64,000 nt of DNA, taken from NCBI GenBank assembly GCA_024220525.1, contig JAMYWO010000115.1, positions 2,302 through 66,301 on the forward strand. Direction: 5' to 3'. Numbering within the stretch: the stretch's first letter is position 1; every line of letters begins with the position of its first letter. Under the pieces are notes generated by a model. The model saw nothing but the letters and a program-made list of their open reading frames with translations. It was not told the origin of the DNA and ran no database searches. Shown one piece after another: positions 52,469 through 64,000 of this stretch. A program made the position numbers and the translations under genes. Origin of the DNA: Cochliopodium minus. Taxonomy: Eukaryota > Discosea > Himatismenida > Cochliopodiidae.

Positions 52469-54144
52469 ATGAACAAAAATTTTTTATCGAAAAAATCTTT
52501 CCACACCAAAACTAAAAAGAATCTCGAACAAGTATGGAAAAAGGAGGAAGAGAAAAAGGCAGAGGAGAAAAAAATCTCAGAATTGAGAAAACAGATAGAA
52601 GAGGAAAGAAATATGGAAGATCTCAAAAAATTGCAAAGAGAATATGGTGGTGCATCAAAAGAAGAGAAGGTGGAATGGGTTTATCAGGCACCTTTGAGTT
52701 CTGCAACGAATAGTTCGGATGATTATTTGTTGGGAAAGCCTATAAAAGCATTGGGTGGTGATGGTAAATAATTGAACTTTCAAAATAACCCTGATATATA
52801 CTTGATTTATAAATTGAACCTAAAATATTTTCGAAAATTGTATAAATCTATTATGAATGAATATTTAGAACATCTACCAATCAAACAATATATTTATCAA
52901 CATTAATTTTTTTCTTTCATAACTAATTAGTTATTTTTCTTTTTTAAATAGGCAATCAAGAAACAGATAAACAACAAATGTCGAAATTGGGAATGGATTA
53001 TTCCAAGACAATATCAGTGCAACAAGATCTCTGGCAAAAATTGCAAGAGGATCCCTTATTCGAAATAAAGAGACGCCAAAAAGAGGCGTTGGATAGCTTA
53101 AAGAAGAATCCTCTCAAAATGAAGAGATTGAAAGAGGAGAAGGAGAAAAAAAGCAAAAAATCAAAGAAAGAGAAGAAGGAGAAGAGAAAGAAGAAAAATA
53201 AAAAGGATCAAAGTGAAGAATATGAAGAGAAAAACATAGATGGCAGAAAAGATGAGAGGAATAGAGAGGAGAATAATATTCGTCGTGATAATAATCATCG
53301 TGATAATCCTAATCAAAAAAGAAGAAATGATAGAGATAGAAGTCGGGAGGATAGGAAATCTGATAGGAGTGATAGATATAGAAGTAGGGAGAGAAATGGA
53401 AATAGGGAGGAGAGAAAACGTGAAAAAGATAGAAAAGAAAGAAGCGAGGAAAGAGATGGGAGAAGAGAGGAAAGGAGTGATGAAGAACTTATAAGAAAAA
53501 ACAAAAGGTCAACCAGTTCTGAAAGAAGAGAAAAAAGGAAAAGCAAAAGTCGCGAAAGAGAAAGAAGAGAAGAAAAAAGAAGAGAAGAAAATAGAAGAGA
53601 AAGAAGAGAAGATAGAGAAGAAAACCCTAAAGAAAGAAGAGAAGAAAACAGAAGAGAAGATAGAGATAGAGATAGAGAAGAAAACAGAAGAGAAGATAAA
53701 AAGGAGAGAAGGGACAGAGATCCACATAAATACAAAGAATCTATGGAGAACAATTCCGGTTTGTCCTATGGTCTAAGTTTTCCCAATGGTGCTCCTCCCA
53801 AGAAAGAAAACACTCAAGTCAGGAGATCTCCTTCTCCTGAAGAAGAAAAAGAAACCAACAAAAACCTTTCTCACCAAAGAACTCGCAAAAGAAAATTAAC
53901 GGAGGAGGAGATGGAGGAGAAGAGGAGAATGATGGAACAAGATGCTCAAGATCTCAACTCTCTTCGTGACAAACGTATTAAACAATCTCTCATTAAAGAG
54001 AAGCTTGAAGAAGAGGATCACCACCAGATTAAGAGTGACACCCCTAAATTTATACAGGACACCAACAAGAGTGCTTATCTCGGAAGTGAAGAGTCTATGG
54101 CTGAAAGACTGAAGAGAAATGCTTTTTTCAGAGAAAAGAATTAA
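52469..54144 (+). CDS. CWC25: pre-mRNA-splicing factor CWC25
   Basis: Two exons (52469-52763 and 52952-54144) give 495 residues. The N-terminus matches human CWC25 closely: LSKKSFHTKTKKNLEQVWK, EEERNMEDLKKLQREYG, EEKVEWVYQAPL, DDYLLGKPI, then after the intron LQEDPLFEIKRRQKEAL and NPLKMKRLKEEKEKK. A long Arg/Glu/Asp-rich tract (about 53160-53720) acts as an RS-like low-complexity arm, and the end MAERLKRNAFF keeps the CWC25 C-terminal motif. CWC25 joins the activated spliceosome and promotes the branching step. A nuclear role fits the many basic clusters. It converges on CWC15, another spliceosome component, with 155 bases between stops. Confidence 0.93.
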
Positions 54145-54299
54145 TTTTTATTTTTTTTCAATTTTTTTATATTTGTAAAAACACAATAAAACAACCATTT
54201 TTTTTTTTTGAAATTTAAACAAGAACCATTTATTAACTAAAAAACGAAGGGAAAAAGTATCTCTTTTTTTTTTAACTTTTTATTACAATCCCATACTTA

Positions 54300-55271
54300 T
54301 TACTTGATATATCTGTTCAAAAAACTTCTGTGAAAATCACTTCTGATAGTATCGTTGACAAATCTCTTGTTCGTCTTCTCCACCTTTCTAGCCTGGTTTT
54401 TGAAGACAGTCTCATCATACCACTTTCTCTTCACACTTTGGTTTCCTTCTTGGAACATGAGAGGGTTGTTTCTGAGAATGGAATCAGTCTTCTCATCATC
54501 TTCTTGCTCCTGCTTCTCTTTTTGCTTTTCTATTCTTTCTAAGAAATAAAAAAAAAGAAATTTCTTTTAAACAGAAAAACTTTTTAAGAGTGAAAAATAA
54601 ATTACCTTGTTCTCTTTCTTGTTTGATCTTTTCCAATTCTTTCAACAATGCTGCTTCCTCATCTTCTTCATCACTATCTCCACTTCCACTTTCTTCGTTG
54701 CTGTCGCTGTCACTATCGCTATCATCTTCATCATCGCTATCATTGAATTTGTTGAGGGTTTCTTCGTTCCATGACATTGTTGCTCCCAATCTTTCTGTAT
54801 CTTTTTTATATTCCAGCATTTTGACAGTACTCTCATCTTAATATCAAAGAGAAATATGTTAATATTAGGTTATATGATGTTTAATATCTTTGGATCATTG
54901 TGATTAAATAAATATATTTACTAAATGAAGCCCAAAAAAAGATATATTCGTTATAGAAAAGTAATTAATTTTTCTGGAAAGAAAAATTTCATTGATATTA
55001 CAATGATTTGACGATATCATTATGATAAATGTATATCCTTTTTCTTTATATTTTTACCTTTTTCTCTATTCTCTGTTGATTTTACTTCCTTTTCTATCAA
55101 TTCTTGTTTTAAATCTCTTTGTTTGATCTCATCTTCAGTATTTTGTCCATGTTGTCTATATTTCAGCTTTGTATGTGCTGGCAATTGTTTAGAGGAGATT
55201 TGTTTGGAAGGTGCTTCTTTATTCTTTGATCCTAATGAATTTACAAATGTTGGTCTATGTGCTGTGGTCAT
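54300..55271 (-). CDS. CWC15: spliceosome-associated protein CWC15
   Basis: Three exons (55271-55058, 54836-54606, 54538-54300) give 227 residues; human has 229. The start MTTAHRPTFVNSLGSK, then SSKQLPAHTKLKYRQHG, matches the invariant CWC15 N-terminus. The middle is acidic (DSDDEDDSDSDSDS and EEDEEAALLKELEKIKQER). The end VKRKWYDETVFKNQARK followed by NKRFVNDTIRSDFHRSF and YIK matches the human C-terminus almost residue for residue. CWC15 is part of the PRP19/NTC-related core that clamps the catalytic RNA centre. Exon phases agree throughout. Confidence 0.95.
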
Positions 55272-55681
55272 TTATTAAAGAATATTCTATATTTTAAAAT
55301 TTTTCCTTTTTTTTTTATTTATATTTCAAGAGGAAGGGATTTTATTTCAAAGTGAATTGATTACAATATTAAAGAATTGAACAATGATCTATAATATTCA
55401 TTGATTAATGAATATCAATTTATTTGAGAACAGAAAATATTTTATTTTTATTTTTTCTTTCTCTAAAGATTGATTTTTTGGAAATTAGATCTAAAATATA
55501 GGTTATTTGAGTACAATGTTGAATATTTGGGTTTGTTTATTAAAATAACTGTTTTTTTTTTTAAAATATATTGTGAATGAAAAAAAAAAATAAAAAAAAT
55601 TGAAAGAAAATTGACAGTATTTTTTTTTTTTTTGAACAATAAAAAGTATCAAAGGAGAGATTTTCTTTTAATTATTTCGAA
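55272..55681. other. intergenic region, divergent promoter space
   Basis: About 410 bases between the starts of CWC15 and the bromodomain gene, with several pure A or T runs over 10 nt. No gene seen. Confidence 0.6.
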
Positions 55682-57689
55682 ATGGACAACAATACAATCA
55701 TAGAAAACGAAAATATATTAAATAATAATGATGAACAAATGAACATGAATTTGAATATGGAAAATGTAGAAGAGAACATAAACCTGAATAATATAACAGG
55801 AGATGATGAGAATAGAGAAGAAGATGGAGATATGAAGGATGATTTGTTGGATAGCACGATGGAAAACGATAATTTGGGGAATGCGTTGGATGGAGACAAT
55901 GAACTGAATGATTTGAATGATGATATGATCGAACAAAATAACATGTTAAAAGAAGATAATTATAATAACAATAATAATGAGATGAATAACCTGAATAATA
56001 ATCACAACAATGATGAATATCTCAATGAAAATAAAACGATAGTAGAAGATGATCATAACAAAAAAAAAGAAAATATAAAGAATAATCATTCCAATGAAAA
56101 TACCACTCTTATCCATGGATCCCTCTTATCTCCCATTACCAATAATACTGATGGAAACAACAATGATGTCAAGAATGAATTCAACAAGAGGAACATAGAG
56201 TTGGAGGTCGAGCAGCTCACCAAGCAGAGACGCCTCTTGGAGGAGGAGAGGAGAAAAATCAGTGAGCAGATCGTTTACTTGGAGAAAGATGATGATGAAC
56301 CTCCTGTATCTTTCCCCTTTCCTTTTTTTTTTTTATTTAAATTTTTAATTTTAAAAATTATTTATTTTCTTACAAAACTATAATTTGATTTTTGATAGAT
56401 TTTATTTTCACCCATAATTTGGTTTTCATAGATTATATTTATATTTTCTCACATAAATTTAATCTCTTTCTTTTCTCATTCCATCTATTCTTTGATTTTA
56501 TTTCCGATTTGCATTATAATTATGATTATCTCTTCAAAGTCTTTTGATTTTATTTTCAAAATCATTTTACCACATTTTGAATTAATTTTCAAAAATATAA
56601 TTTCTTTAATCTAAACTTTAAACTTTGAAGTTTTTTTTTTTTTATGGAAATAATCAATTGACAAAATATCCAATCCAAACATTATTTTTTTCTCACATCT
56701 TTTCTTTTTATTTCCATTCAAATTAATCTTTGGAGCAATCAAAATTTATATATATCATGATAATATATTCTTTACATTTTTTCTTTTTCTTTTTTCTTTT
56801 TTGGAAATTGACAAAATATCTGAACCAAACATTACTTTATTTAAAAATGATCATTTTTCACACATCTTTTTTTTTTTTCTTTGTAGGAACTGTCTCTCTC
56901 ACAATGCAACACCATCCTCAACAAATTAAAAAAAAATCACGAGCAGATCATCTGGCCATTCCTCGAACCAGTTGACCACGTGAAGCATCGCCTCACCGAC
57001 TACCTCGAAATAGTCAAGACCCCCATGGATTTGGGCACCATAGCCTTCAAGATCAAGAAGAAGGAGTACGCCAGCTATTATGGCTTTGTTGCTGATCTCA
57101 ATTTGGTTTGGGACAACTGTATCTTGTATAACACCGAGCACACTGACATTGGTCGTTGGGCTGTCGATTTGAAGGAATCTTCCGATACTATGATCAATGG
57201 TACTTTTAAACTGTTTAAAAATTTAAATTTTTTTTATTTTTTATTTTTTTGATTTTTATTTTTTATTTTATTTTTTTATTTTTTTATTTTTACTTTATTT
57301 TTATTTTTTATTCTAATAAAGTTAGTTATTCTTTATTTTCACTTTTTTTTCTTTTTTTTTTTAAAATTTTTAGTATTCCCTTTTTTTTCGTTTTTAAATA
57401 TTTGATCTTTTTTTTTTTGTTTTTTTAGATGCCCTAAAGAAAAAGGCTGATGATAAAAAAAAAAATTTTGGTGTGAAAGGAAAAGCTGTAGTAAAAACAT
57501 TTTTTTTTGAGAAAACAAAATTTTTCTTTTAAAAATTTGGAATAATTTTATTCTTTTTCCGTTTAGTCTCAAGTGGATGAAGTGAAAGCATTTATTGAAA
57601 GAATTCGCCTTGATCCTACCACTCTCAAACAACCTAAATTCCAATTCTTCAAGGATTTCCTCTCATCTTTTGACGTGAACAAAATTTAA
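55682..57689 (+). CDS. bromodomain protein with Asn-rich N-terminus
   Basis: Exon 1 (55682 to about 56306) encodes MDNNTIIENENILNNN and a long Asn/Glu/Asp-rich disordered region ending in a coiled coil (QLTKQRRLLEEERRKISEQ). After a 580-nt intron, exon 2 (from 56887) encodes a bromodomain: IIWPFLEPVD, DYLEIVKTPMDLGTI, the YASYYGFVADL helix and NCILYN with the acetyl-lysine-binding Asn. Two short exons follow and end FKDFLSSFDVNKI. The C-terminal coil (VDEVKAFIERIRLD) has no ET-domain signature, so it is not a clear BET protein. It presumably reads acetylated histones in the nucleus. Exon 2 is distinctly richer in G and C than the rest of the window. Confidence 0.85.
56655..56870 (+). repeat. 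duplicated segment within the bromodomain-gene intron
   Basis: TTGACAAAATATC followed by CCAAACATTA and CTCACATCTTTT at 56658-56703 recurs as TTGACAAAATATC, CCAAACATTA and CACATCTTTT at 56808-56870, about 150 nt on, just before the used acceptor. Confidence 0.65.
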
Positions 57690-57789
57690 AATTATATTAA
57701 ATAAAAAAAACGGGAAAATGGAAATAAATCTTTTAAAAAAAATTAAATTTGGATTTGTTTCTATTTTTTGTTTATTTATACAATGAAAA

Positions 57790-58326
57790 TTAATTTGTCT
57801 CCATGTCTTGTTTCCCTATCTCCTCATTTTCGCTTTTTTTTATTTCCATATTTGTATTTGTTGTATTTGGAGTGATGATAGGTGTTTCTTTACTATCCAA
57901 TTCGATTATCTGATTATCTGGTCTTTCTTTTTTCTTTTTGGATTCTTTTTTGTGTATGAATCTCTTCCTTTTCCCACATTTGCTGCATGTATGCACCATC
58001 CGCTCATTATTCGATCTCACCTTGACATCATCACCAGATATAAGCATACTATTGCATTTTTTACAGAAGGTATGTTTTATTTCAGTTGCTCTATTCAAAG
58101 GTATAAAAATAATTAACTATAAATAATCTATTGATTACTTGATGATTTACAATCTCAATACTCTCCTGTTAGAAATCGATCTCATTTTCTTTATATATTC
58201 TCTGGATAGATTTTTATCGATATCATAAAGAAGCATGGAAGCTTGATATAGATAAGAAGATCTTTTGGTGCCTTCATCTACATTATTTGGGTTATTTTTG
58301 TTTTTATTGAATTTTCTCTTTGGCAT
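57790..58326 (-). CDS. RPP21: RNase P/MRP protein subunit RPP21 (Rpr2 family)
   Basis: Two exons (58326-58151 and 58090-57790) give 158 residues; human RPP21 has 154. The N-terminal helices RSSYLYQASMLLYDID and LSREYIKKMRSISNRRVL precede a zinc ribbon with CKKCNSMLISGDDVKVR and CSKCGKRKRF, four Cys in two CxxC pairs. This order and spacing are typical of Rpp21/Rpr2. The protein supports RNase P in 5' maturation of tRNA precursors in the nucleus. A Lys-rich and then Thr/Asn-rich tail follows. It converges on the bromodomain gene with 100 bases between stops. Confidence 0.88.
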
Positions 58327-58400
58327 TTTTGTGATTAAACAATTTTTTTTTTTTTATTTTTTATTTATAAAATTGAAAATAGTTATTTAATCATTTTTTC

Positions 58401-61400
58401 TTAATCAGTGTCAAATTTATTTGTATTGAAATAAAGCTTAATAGCGTTCTTCCTAAACATAGTAGCCTCATTATAAGGCAAATGGCTAAGAGAATACATT
58501 ATCTTTCTAAACAAAGAGTTCCAAAAGCCATCATAAATGGTCTTAAAAGATTTGTTGTACTCCTCGGTATATCTCATAGAAATTTTTTTCAGCATTTTTT
58601 TTTCTAGGACGACGAAAATGGGTATGAGATCGCTTTCCCAGTAAAGAGACTCTGTGATTTGTTTAAGGCGTCTCGTGTAAAAGAGAATGGGATCCAAAAT
58701 TCCGTAGATTAGAAATTTGTAGAATGTGTGGTTCGAAGATTTTCCTACTTCCTTTATAAATGAGGTTCCTAACAAAAAAAATTTAATGTTTTTTTTAATT
58801 AAAAGTTTCTTTTTTTATCATTTAAAACTTAATCTAATTATTTTTCAGTTTAAAATATCAGTTTTTAATTGCCTGATATTTTCAATTTTTTTAAATTGTA
58901 ATTTATTTAACAAATTAATATGTAATTTTTTAATTTTTTAAATTATAATATTTTTTTTTTAATATTAGTTTTTAAATTGCAATGTTTTTTTATTTTTTTA
59001 ATTTTATTTGTATTTATATTTTACATTAAAATTTTAAATTATAAAATTGTTTTTTATTTATGAAAATATGTCATTACCAACTCTAAAAGAAAAATTCTCC
59101 AATAAACGGCGAAGGTGAGGAGTAGAACGATGACAAACAACATAACACCAATCTCCAAACGCAAAGTTGTTTCGGTACCCCTCTATGAGCTTTTCAAGAT
59201 CGGGTTTGAGTTGTTCATTGCATACTTCCTTCAAATTTTCTTTCTCTGTTTTGATGTAACATTGAATTAATTTTGAGACTGCCTCCATTTCCTTTCCTCC
59301 CTAAAAACAACATTATTAATTATTTTTATTTTATTTTATTTTATTTTTTATTTTTTTATTTTTTTATTTTTTATTTTTTATTTTTATTTTATTTTTATTT
59401 TTTATTCCTTTGTTTTATTTTTTAAATTTTTATTTTTTTTTAATAATATTTTTTAATTTTTATTTTTACCTTTTTGAAGATTTTGTTTTTGATTTTTTTT
59501 GTTGTTTTTTTTGTTTTTTTCTTTCTTACCCAATTCTCGAACTTTATTCCGTCAAACTCTCTTCTTTCCATAGAAAAAAAAATTTCCAAAAATCTAAGGA
59601 TAATAAATTAAAATTAAGTAATTTCATTTATCATTTATCATTTTTTTTTTTTTTAATTTGATTAGTTTTATATTTATTTTTTATTTATTCATTTATTTTT
59701 AATTATTTTTATTTTCATTTTTTTTATTTTTATTTTTATTTATTTTTATTTTTTATTTTATTTCTAATTTTTATTTTTATTTATTTTTTTTTACCTCATC
59801 GATTTTTTGTGAGCAGAGAATTCAGTGTAAAGCAATTTCTGTCTCATGTGTTTCTTTTCTTCCAAGAGAAGGAGAAGCATATGTTTGGCGTGCTTGTTTA
59901 TTTTGAAGTCTTCTATACTTTTACTCAACTCCTTGTTTTGCTTGATTTTGTATTTGTTGATAAGTATTTGGAGGTACCTTTAATAATAAAAAATAAATTA
60001 AAAAATAAAATGAAAAAATAAATATTAAAATTAAAAAATAAAAATAAATTAAAAAATATTAAATAAAATGAAAAATCTTTTAAAGTATTTTCATATAATA
60101 ATCTAGATTAAGAACTTTATAAAAATTTTTTTATTTAAAAAAAAATAATGTTTCACAAAATTAATATTTCAAATAAATATTTAAAAAATATTTAAATTGA
60201 AAAATAAAAAATATAAACTAAAAAATAATATTTAAAATGAAGAAATATTTTTTACCAGTTAGGTCTTTTTGTTATGATGGAGATGATGGGTTCGATCATG
60301 TTTGTTTCCACTGCGTCGGTTATTTCAAGAAGATCTTTGTTCATGTTCAAGTTGGAGACAGTAACTCCACTAGGGATTGCTTTTATTAAGAATTAAAAAA
60401 TATTATGATAATTAAAAAATTAAAAAATAAAAAATATTACAAAAATAAAAAATAATAATAAAATAATAAAAAAATAATAATAAAAAAAAAATAATAAAAA
60501 ATAATAATAAATAATGATAAATAAGTATGAAAACAAAAAAACAAAAACATTTAAATAAAAACAAATTTTAAAGAAAAAAATTTAAATGAAATAAAAAAAT
60601 GATAAAAAATAAAAAAGTAAAATACAATGTTAAAAAAAGTAAATATTTATGTAAGAAATTAAATGATAAAAAAAAGAAGTAAAAATAAATAAAAATAAAA
60701 AATTAAATAAAAAATATATAAAAAAATTAAAAAAAATGTATAAAAAAATAATAATTAAAATTAAATAATTCAACCTGTTGTCCCTTCTAATGAATAGTCA
60801 AGCACTTTAGCAAAAGCTTTGGTGTACTTCATGGGAAAGTGGTTATACCACATGTTTTTGTCAATGACGATCCAAGTGAAGCAGTGAGGGTAACTTTCTT
60901 CCGCTGTAATTTTTTTGTCAGACTGCTTGTAAATGAAAATCAATCTTCCTGGAGGTCTAATTAAAAAGTTTTTTTTTTAAAAAAAAATGATAAATTTTAT
61001 TTTAATTTTTTGTTTCTTTATTTTTTGTTTCTTTATTTTTATTTATTTCTTTATTTTTATTTATTTTTTTATTTAAATATATTTTTTATTTAAATTTTAT
61101 TTTTTAATTTTTTTTATTTTTTATTTAATTTTTTTGTTTTTATTTTATTTTGTTTTATATTTTAAGAAATTTTCACTTTAAGTTATTGAGCAATCTGCTC
61201 TCTGGTCTTTCTGACAATTTGATGTGCTCAATTGGAGTAAAAGTATTCCCCTTTGTATGTTGAACTGAAAAATGGTGATTTTAAATTTTTTTTAATTAAA
61301 GAATCAAAAAAAAAAAAAAAATAAGATTAAAAAACAAAAATTAAGTTTAACATTACGAACAAAAATAAAAATGAATTTTAAAAATGAAAAAATCAAAAAA

Positions 61401-63673
61401 AAAAAATTTTTTAAAAATTTAACAATAAAATAAAAAAAATTAAATTAAATTAACAATAATTAAAAAAGAATTAAAAATGAAAAATAATAAAAAAAAAAAA
61501 TTTAAATTAATTTAACAATAAAATAAATATTTAAAATATATTTTAAACAGAATTTTAAAAATTTTTTTTACCAACAATTCTGATGTCCTCTTTCAAATCT
61601 TCAATGGAATCAATGGAAAGTCTTGGAATGACATCGTTGTTGTAGACGAAAGACAAGAGTTTGTCGTGATATTTGAGTGACAAATTTTCAGAAACGATGG
61701 CAGGGGGAGCGAAAGCGTATCCTTTGATGTCCACCTCTGGGTGTTTTTCTGTGAAGTACATCAGAAACATGGCTGCTGTTCCAGCTCCTAATGAATGTCT
61801 TTCAGAAAAAAGATAAAAGAAATAATTTAAAAATAATTAAAAAAATAATTAAAAAATAATTAAAAAATTAAAAAAAATGATTAAAAAATTAATTAAAAAT
61901 TAAAACAACTAAAATTTAAAAAACTTCAAAAACTTTTTAATTGCAAAAAATATTAACAACAAAAAAACACATAAAAAAAAAAGTTAATAATTAAATTTTA
62001 TTGATAAATAAATCTTGAAACAAAATAAATAAAACTAAAAACTTGTCAACAAAAATTGAACATTTTCTTTATTTACCCGGTAACTACAAAGTTGTATCCT
62101 TCGTGTTTCTTGAGAAGTTCAAAGATGATTTTGGAAACAGAGTCGTACAAGTTATGGACGGCAGTGATCATTCCCTTGTGGGCTTCTCCTGACAAAAATT
62201 TTGCTCTTTCAGCAGCAAAATCAGTTGCAACATCCTAACAATAAATTGAATTAATTTTTGATTAGATTTGTTTATTTTTAGTTTTAATTAGAATTTAAAT
62301 TTTAGTTTTATTTTTTTATTTTTTTATTTTTTAAATATTTTAGTTTAAATTTTACTTTTAGAGACATTGTTCCTCTAATGGCCAAGACGATACACTTTTT
62401 TTCTCTGTTGACGCACAAGAAGTGTGCAGGCACATGGAATTTTGCTTTGAAAGAATAATGAATGATGTCTTCTCTTGCAACTCCAGTTCTCTTTGTCACC
62501 AAATTCAAGCTAAAAAAGTTTTAATATTAAAAATAAATAATCAAACAAATTAAAAGATAAATTACCTTTGACTTTCCCCAGGAAAAGGAGAAAGTAATAA
62601 TCCTATAAATTTAAATAAATTAAAATTTTTAAAAATGAATAAAATTTCCGATAAAATTTCCTCTAACATAAAAATTATCTTGGGCAAAGATACCTTTTAT
62701 CAGTATTCCCAACTCTTCAAACCTACTTTCCCCTTCGTGGTGAAGACTACCCAACATCCAGCCATATGCAGCAGAAGCGAATCTCATCCAATACCTCCCA
62801 AGTTCAAGATCATCCCTTGATTTTAGTTCTTTGCCTGTTCTCGTCTGTTTGTATTTTTCCTTTTCTTTTTTTTTTAAATTATTTTTTTTTTTAGCCGAAA
62901 AACTTTTTTTTTTACTTTTTAGATGAGAAAGTGTCCCTATTATTGTTGGCAATCTTACTTTTTCTAATCCTTTGTTTGCATCTCTCAACATGTTTGCTAT
63001 TTGGGTCCATGCTCTATTTTTTGGGAAGAATGAAAATTATTGTTCGTAAATGTCTTTTATCTTTTTTATACTTTAGTTTTGTTATTAAATTCGGATCCAA
63101 ATTTAATTTATATTCATTTGATAATTTTTTTTGTTAGGTGAATCAAGTTTCTTTAAAAGCAATATTATATTTTTTTTTAGGTTTATTTTTTTGCTTCTTT
63201 AAACTTTTAAAAACTAATATTCATTATCAGAACGATCATTTATAGATTATTGGAACTCTCTATAACAATGTTAATGATCAAAAAGAGTATCTTTTTTGAA
63301 ATAAAATCTCATCTTTTGTAATTTTCATTTAAAACTAAAATATAAAGGTGAATCGGAAGTTTTTATGAAAAATTCCATACCCTACAGTCACGCTAATTTT
63401 TTGATCAACATCCTTATTCTTATCTTCCTCTTCTTCTACATTCAATATATTTGTCTCCACCTCAAATACTTTTTCCTTATCAATTACTACCTTTTCCTTC
63501 TCATCATTTTGTTCATCCTTTTCACTAATGACAATCTCTTCTTCAGTATTATCTTGTATATCAAACGTTATTTCTTTTTCTATTCTATCCTCTTTATTAT
63601 TAATATTATTCTCACTTGATTTCTCTTGTATATCTAATGTTATTTTATCCATTATTTCGATTTCTTCTTTCAT
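58401..63673 (-). CDS. class 3 lipase (diacylglycerol-lipase-like) with long C-terminal extension
   Basis: Minus strand, roughly fifteen exons. The core has ELGRYWMRFASAAYGWML, CIVLAIRGTMSL, DVATDF, then GHSLGAGTAAMFL across an exon join (nucleophile Ser), the Asp in YNNDVIPRLS and the His in NHFPMKYTKAF, with PPGRLIFIYK between. These are the triad and landmarks of DAGL-type Lipase_3 enzymes, which release fatty acid from diacylglycerol. No membrane spans precede the core. The acidic first exon (63673-63381) can join WTQIANMLRDANKGLEK in phase, but over a 367-nt intron, so the start is tentative; ATG 62991 is an alternative. After the lipase come about 400 residues of charged helices (NKHAKHMLLLLLEEKK, NFAFGDWCYVVCHRS, FIKEVGKSSNHTFYKFL) that I cannot assign and that could be a separate gene. 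Confidence 0.7.
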
Positions 63674-64000
63674 TTTTGTTGTAATAAAAAATAATCAAAT
63701 TTTTTTTAATTTTTTTAAAAATCATAAAACACAAAATTTCATGAATACTCTCAATTCAATTAACCATTCATAAAACTTTCCTTGCTTCCCATTCCTTTAA
63801 AATGAAATGTTAAAAAATTTAAAATTCACTTTTCAAATTTTTCAGAAAAAAATAAAAAATAAAAAATATTCTCAAGTTAAAATTTTCGTTTTACTCTTTA
63901 ATTTTAAAATAGAAAATGTCATCTTATATTGTTAAATGAGTTAATCATGTGAGAAATATGGTAGAAAAATTGAAATTAAGTGAAAAATATTTAAATAATA
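63674..64000. other. upstream region at window end
   Basis: About 330 bases upstream of the lipase gene; AT-rich, nothing recognised. Confidence 0.5.

Noticed and set aside
53240-53753. Ser/Leu-rich minus-strand frame opposite CWC25
   Set aside because: Antisense of the Arg/Glu-rich tract; CWC25 motifs are on the plus strand.

Overview
The window is nuclear DNA from a unicellular eukaryote. It is very AT-rich and uses the standard code (TAA, TAG and TGA all end proteins). Nearly every gene is cut by short GT-AG introns made mostly of A and T runs, with donors usually GTAAA and acceptors usually TTTAG. Genes lie head to tail with little spacing. Mitochondrial complex I, a ROCO-family kinase, CLU proteins, NELF-E and VPS13 all fit a free-living amoeboid protist with aerobic mitochondria; I cannot assign it to a clade. 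No tRNA, rRNA, CRISPR array, transposon or viral element could be supported. There is one 100-base assembly gap (20133-20232) and one single N (27866).

Layout. 0.1-8.5 kb: a secreted S41/CPAF-like protein, PDK1, and an RBBP4-type histone chaperone. 8.6-13 kb: two small proteins (one resembling the ATP-synthase inhibitor IF1, one CCDC167-like) and an SLC13/DASS anion transporter. 13.4-20.3 kb: a seven-bladed RCC1-like protein, an ERGIC-53-type cargo lectin, and complex I subunit NDUFS8 across the gap. 20.4-27.5 kb: a WD40 protein, DNA polymerase beta, the N-terminal glutamine amidase NTAQ1, and a phospho-lyase of the ETNPPL/PHYKPL family; these last three are packed with 14 and 23 bases between coding regions. 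27.8-40.5 kb: a CH-domain protein with a KEKE repeat cut off at the N, the giant lipid-transfer protein VPS13, and a NELF-E homologue. 40.7-47.4 kb: a large multidomain ROCO protein. 47.4-51.8 kb: two tandem CLU paralogues. 52.4-58.3 kb: CWC25, CWC15, a bromodomain protein and the RNase P protein RPP21. 58.4-63.7 kb: a class 3 lipase with a long C-terminal extension.

The most unusual locus is 40728-47428. Phase-matched exons join ankyrin repeats, a Roc GTPase, COR, an intact-looking protein kinase and a ubiquitin-specific-protease fold whose catalytic Cys and His are replaced. This is a ROCO kinase carrying a dead deubiquitinase, which reads as a ubiquitin-sensing module. Other points of interest are an F-box-like segment inside VPS13, several 12-20 nt micro-exons, a 23-nt intron in NTAQ1, and related sequences found in introns of unrelated genes.

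Genes for splicing (CWC25, CWC15), transcription or chromatin (NELF-E, RBBP4, bromodomain), RNA processing (RPP21) and membrane traffic (VPS13, ERGIC-53, PDK1 signalling) are ordinary housekeeping functions; their adjacency shows no operon logic apart from the very tight spacing.
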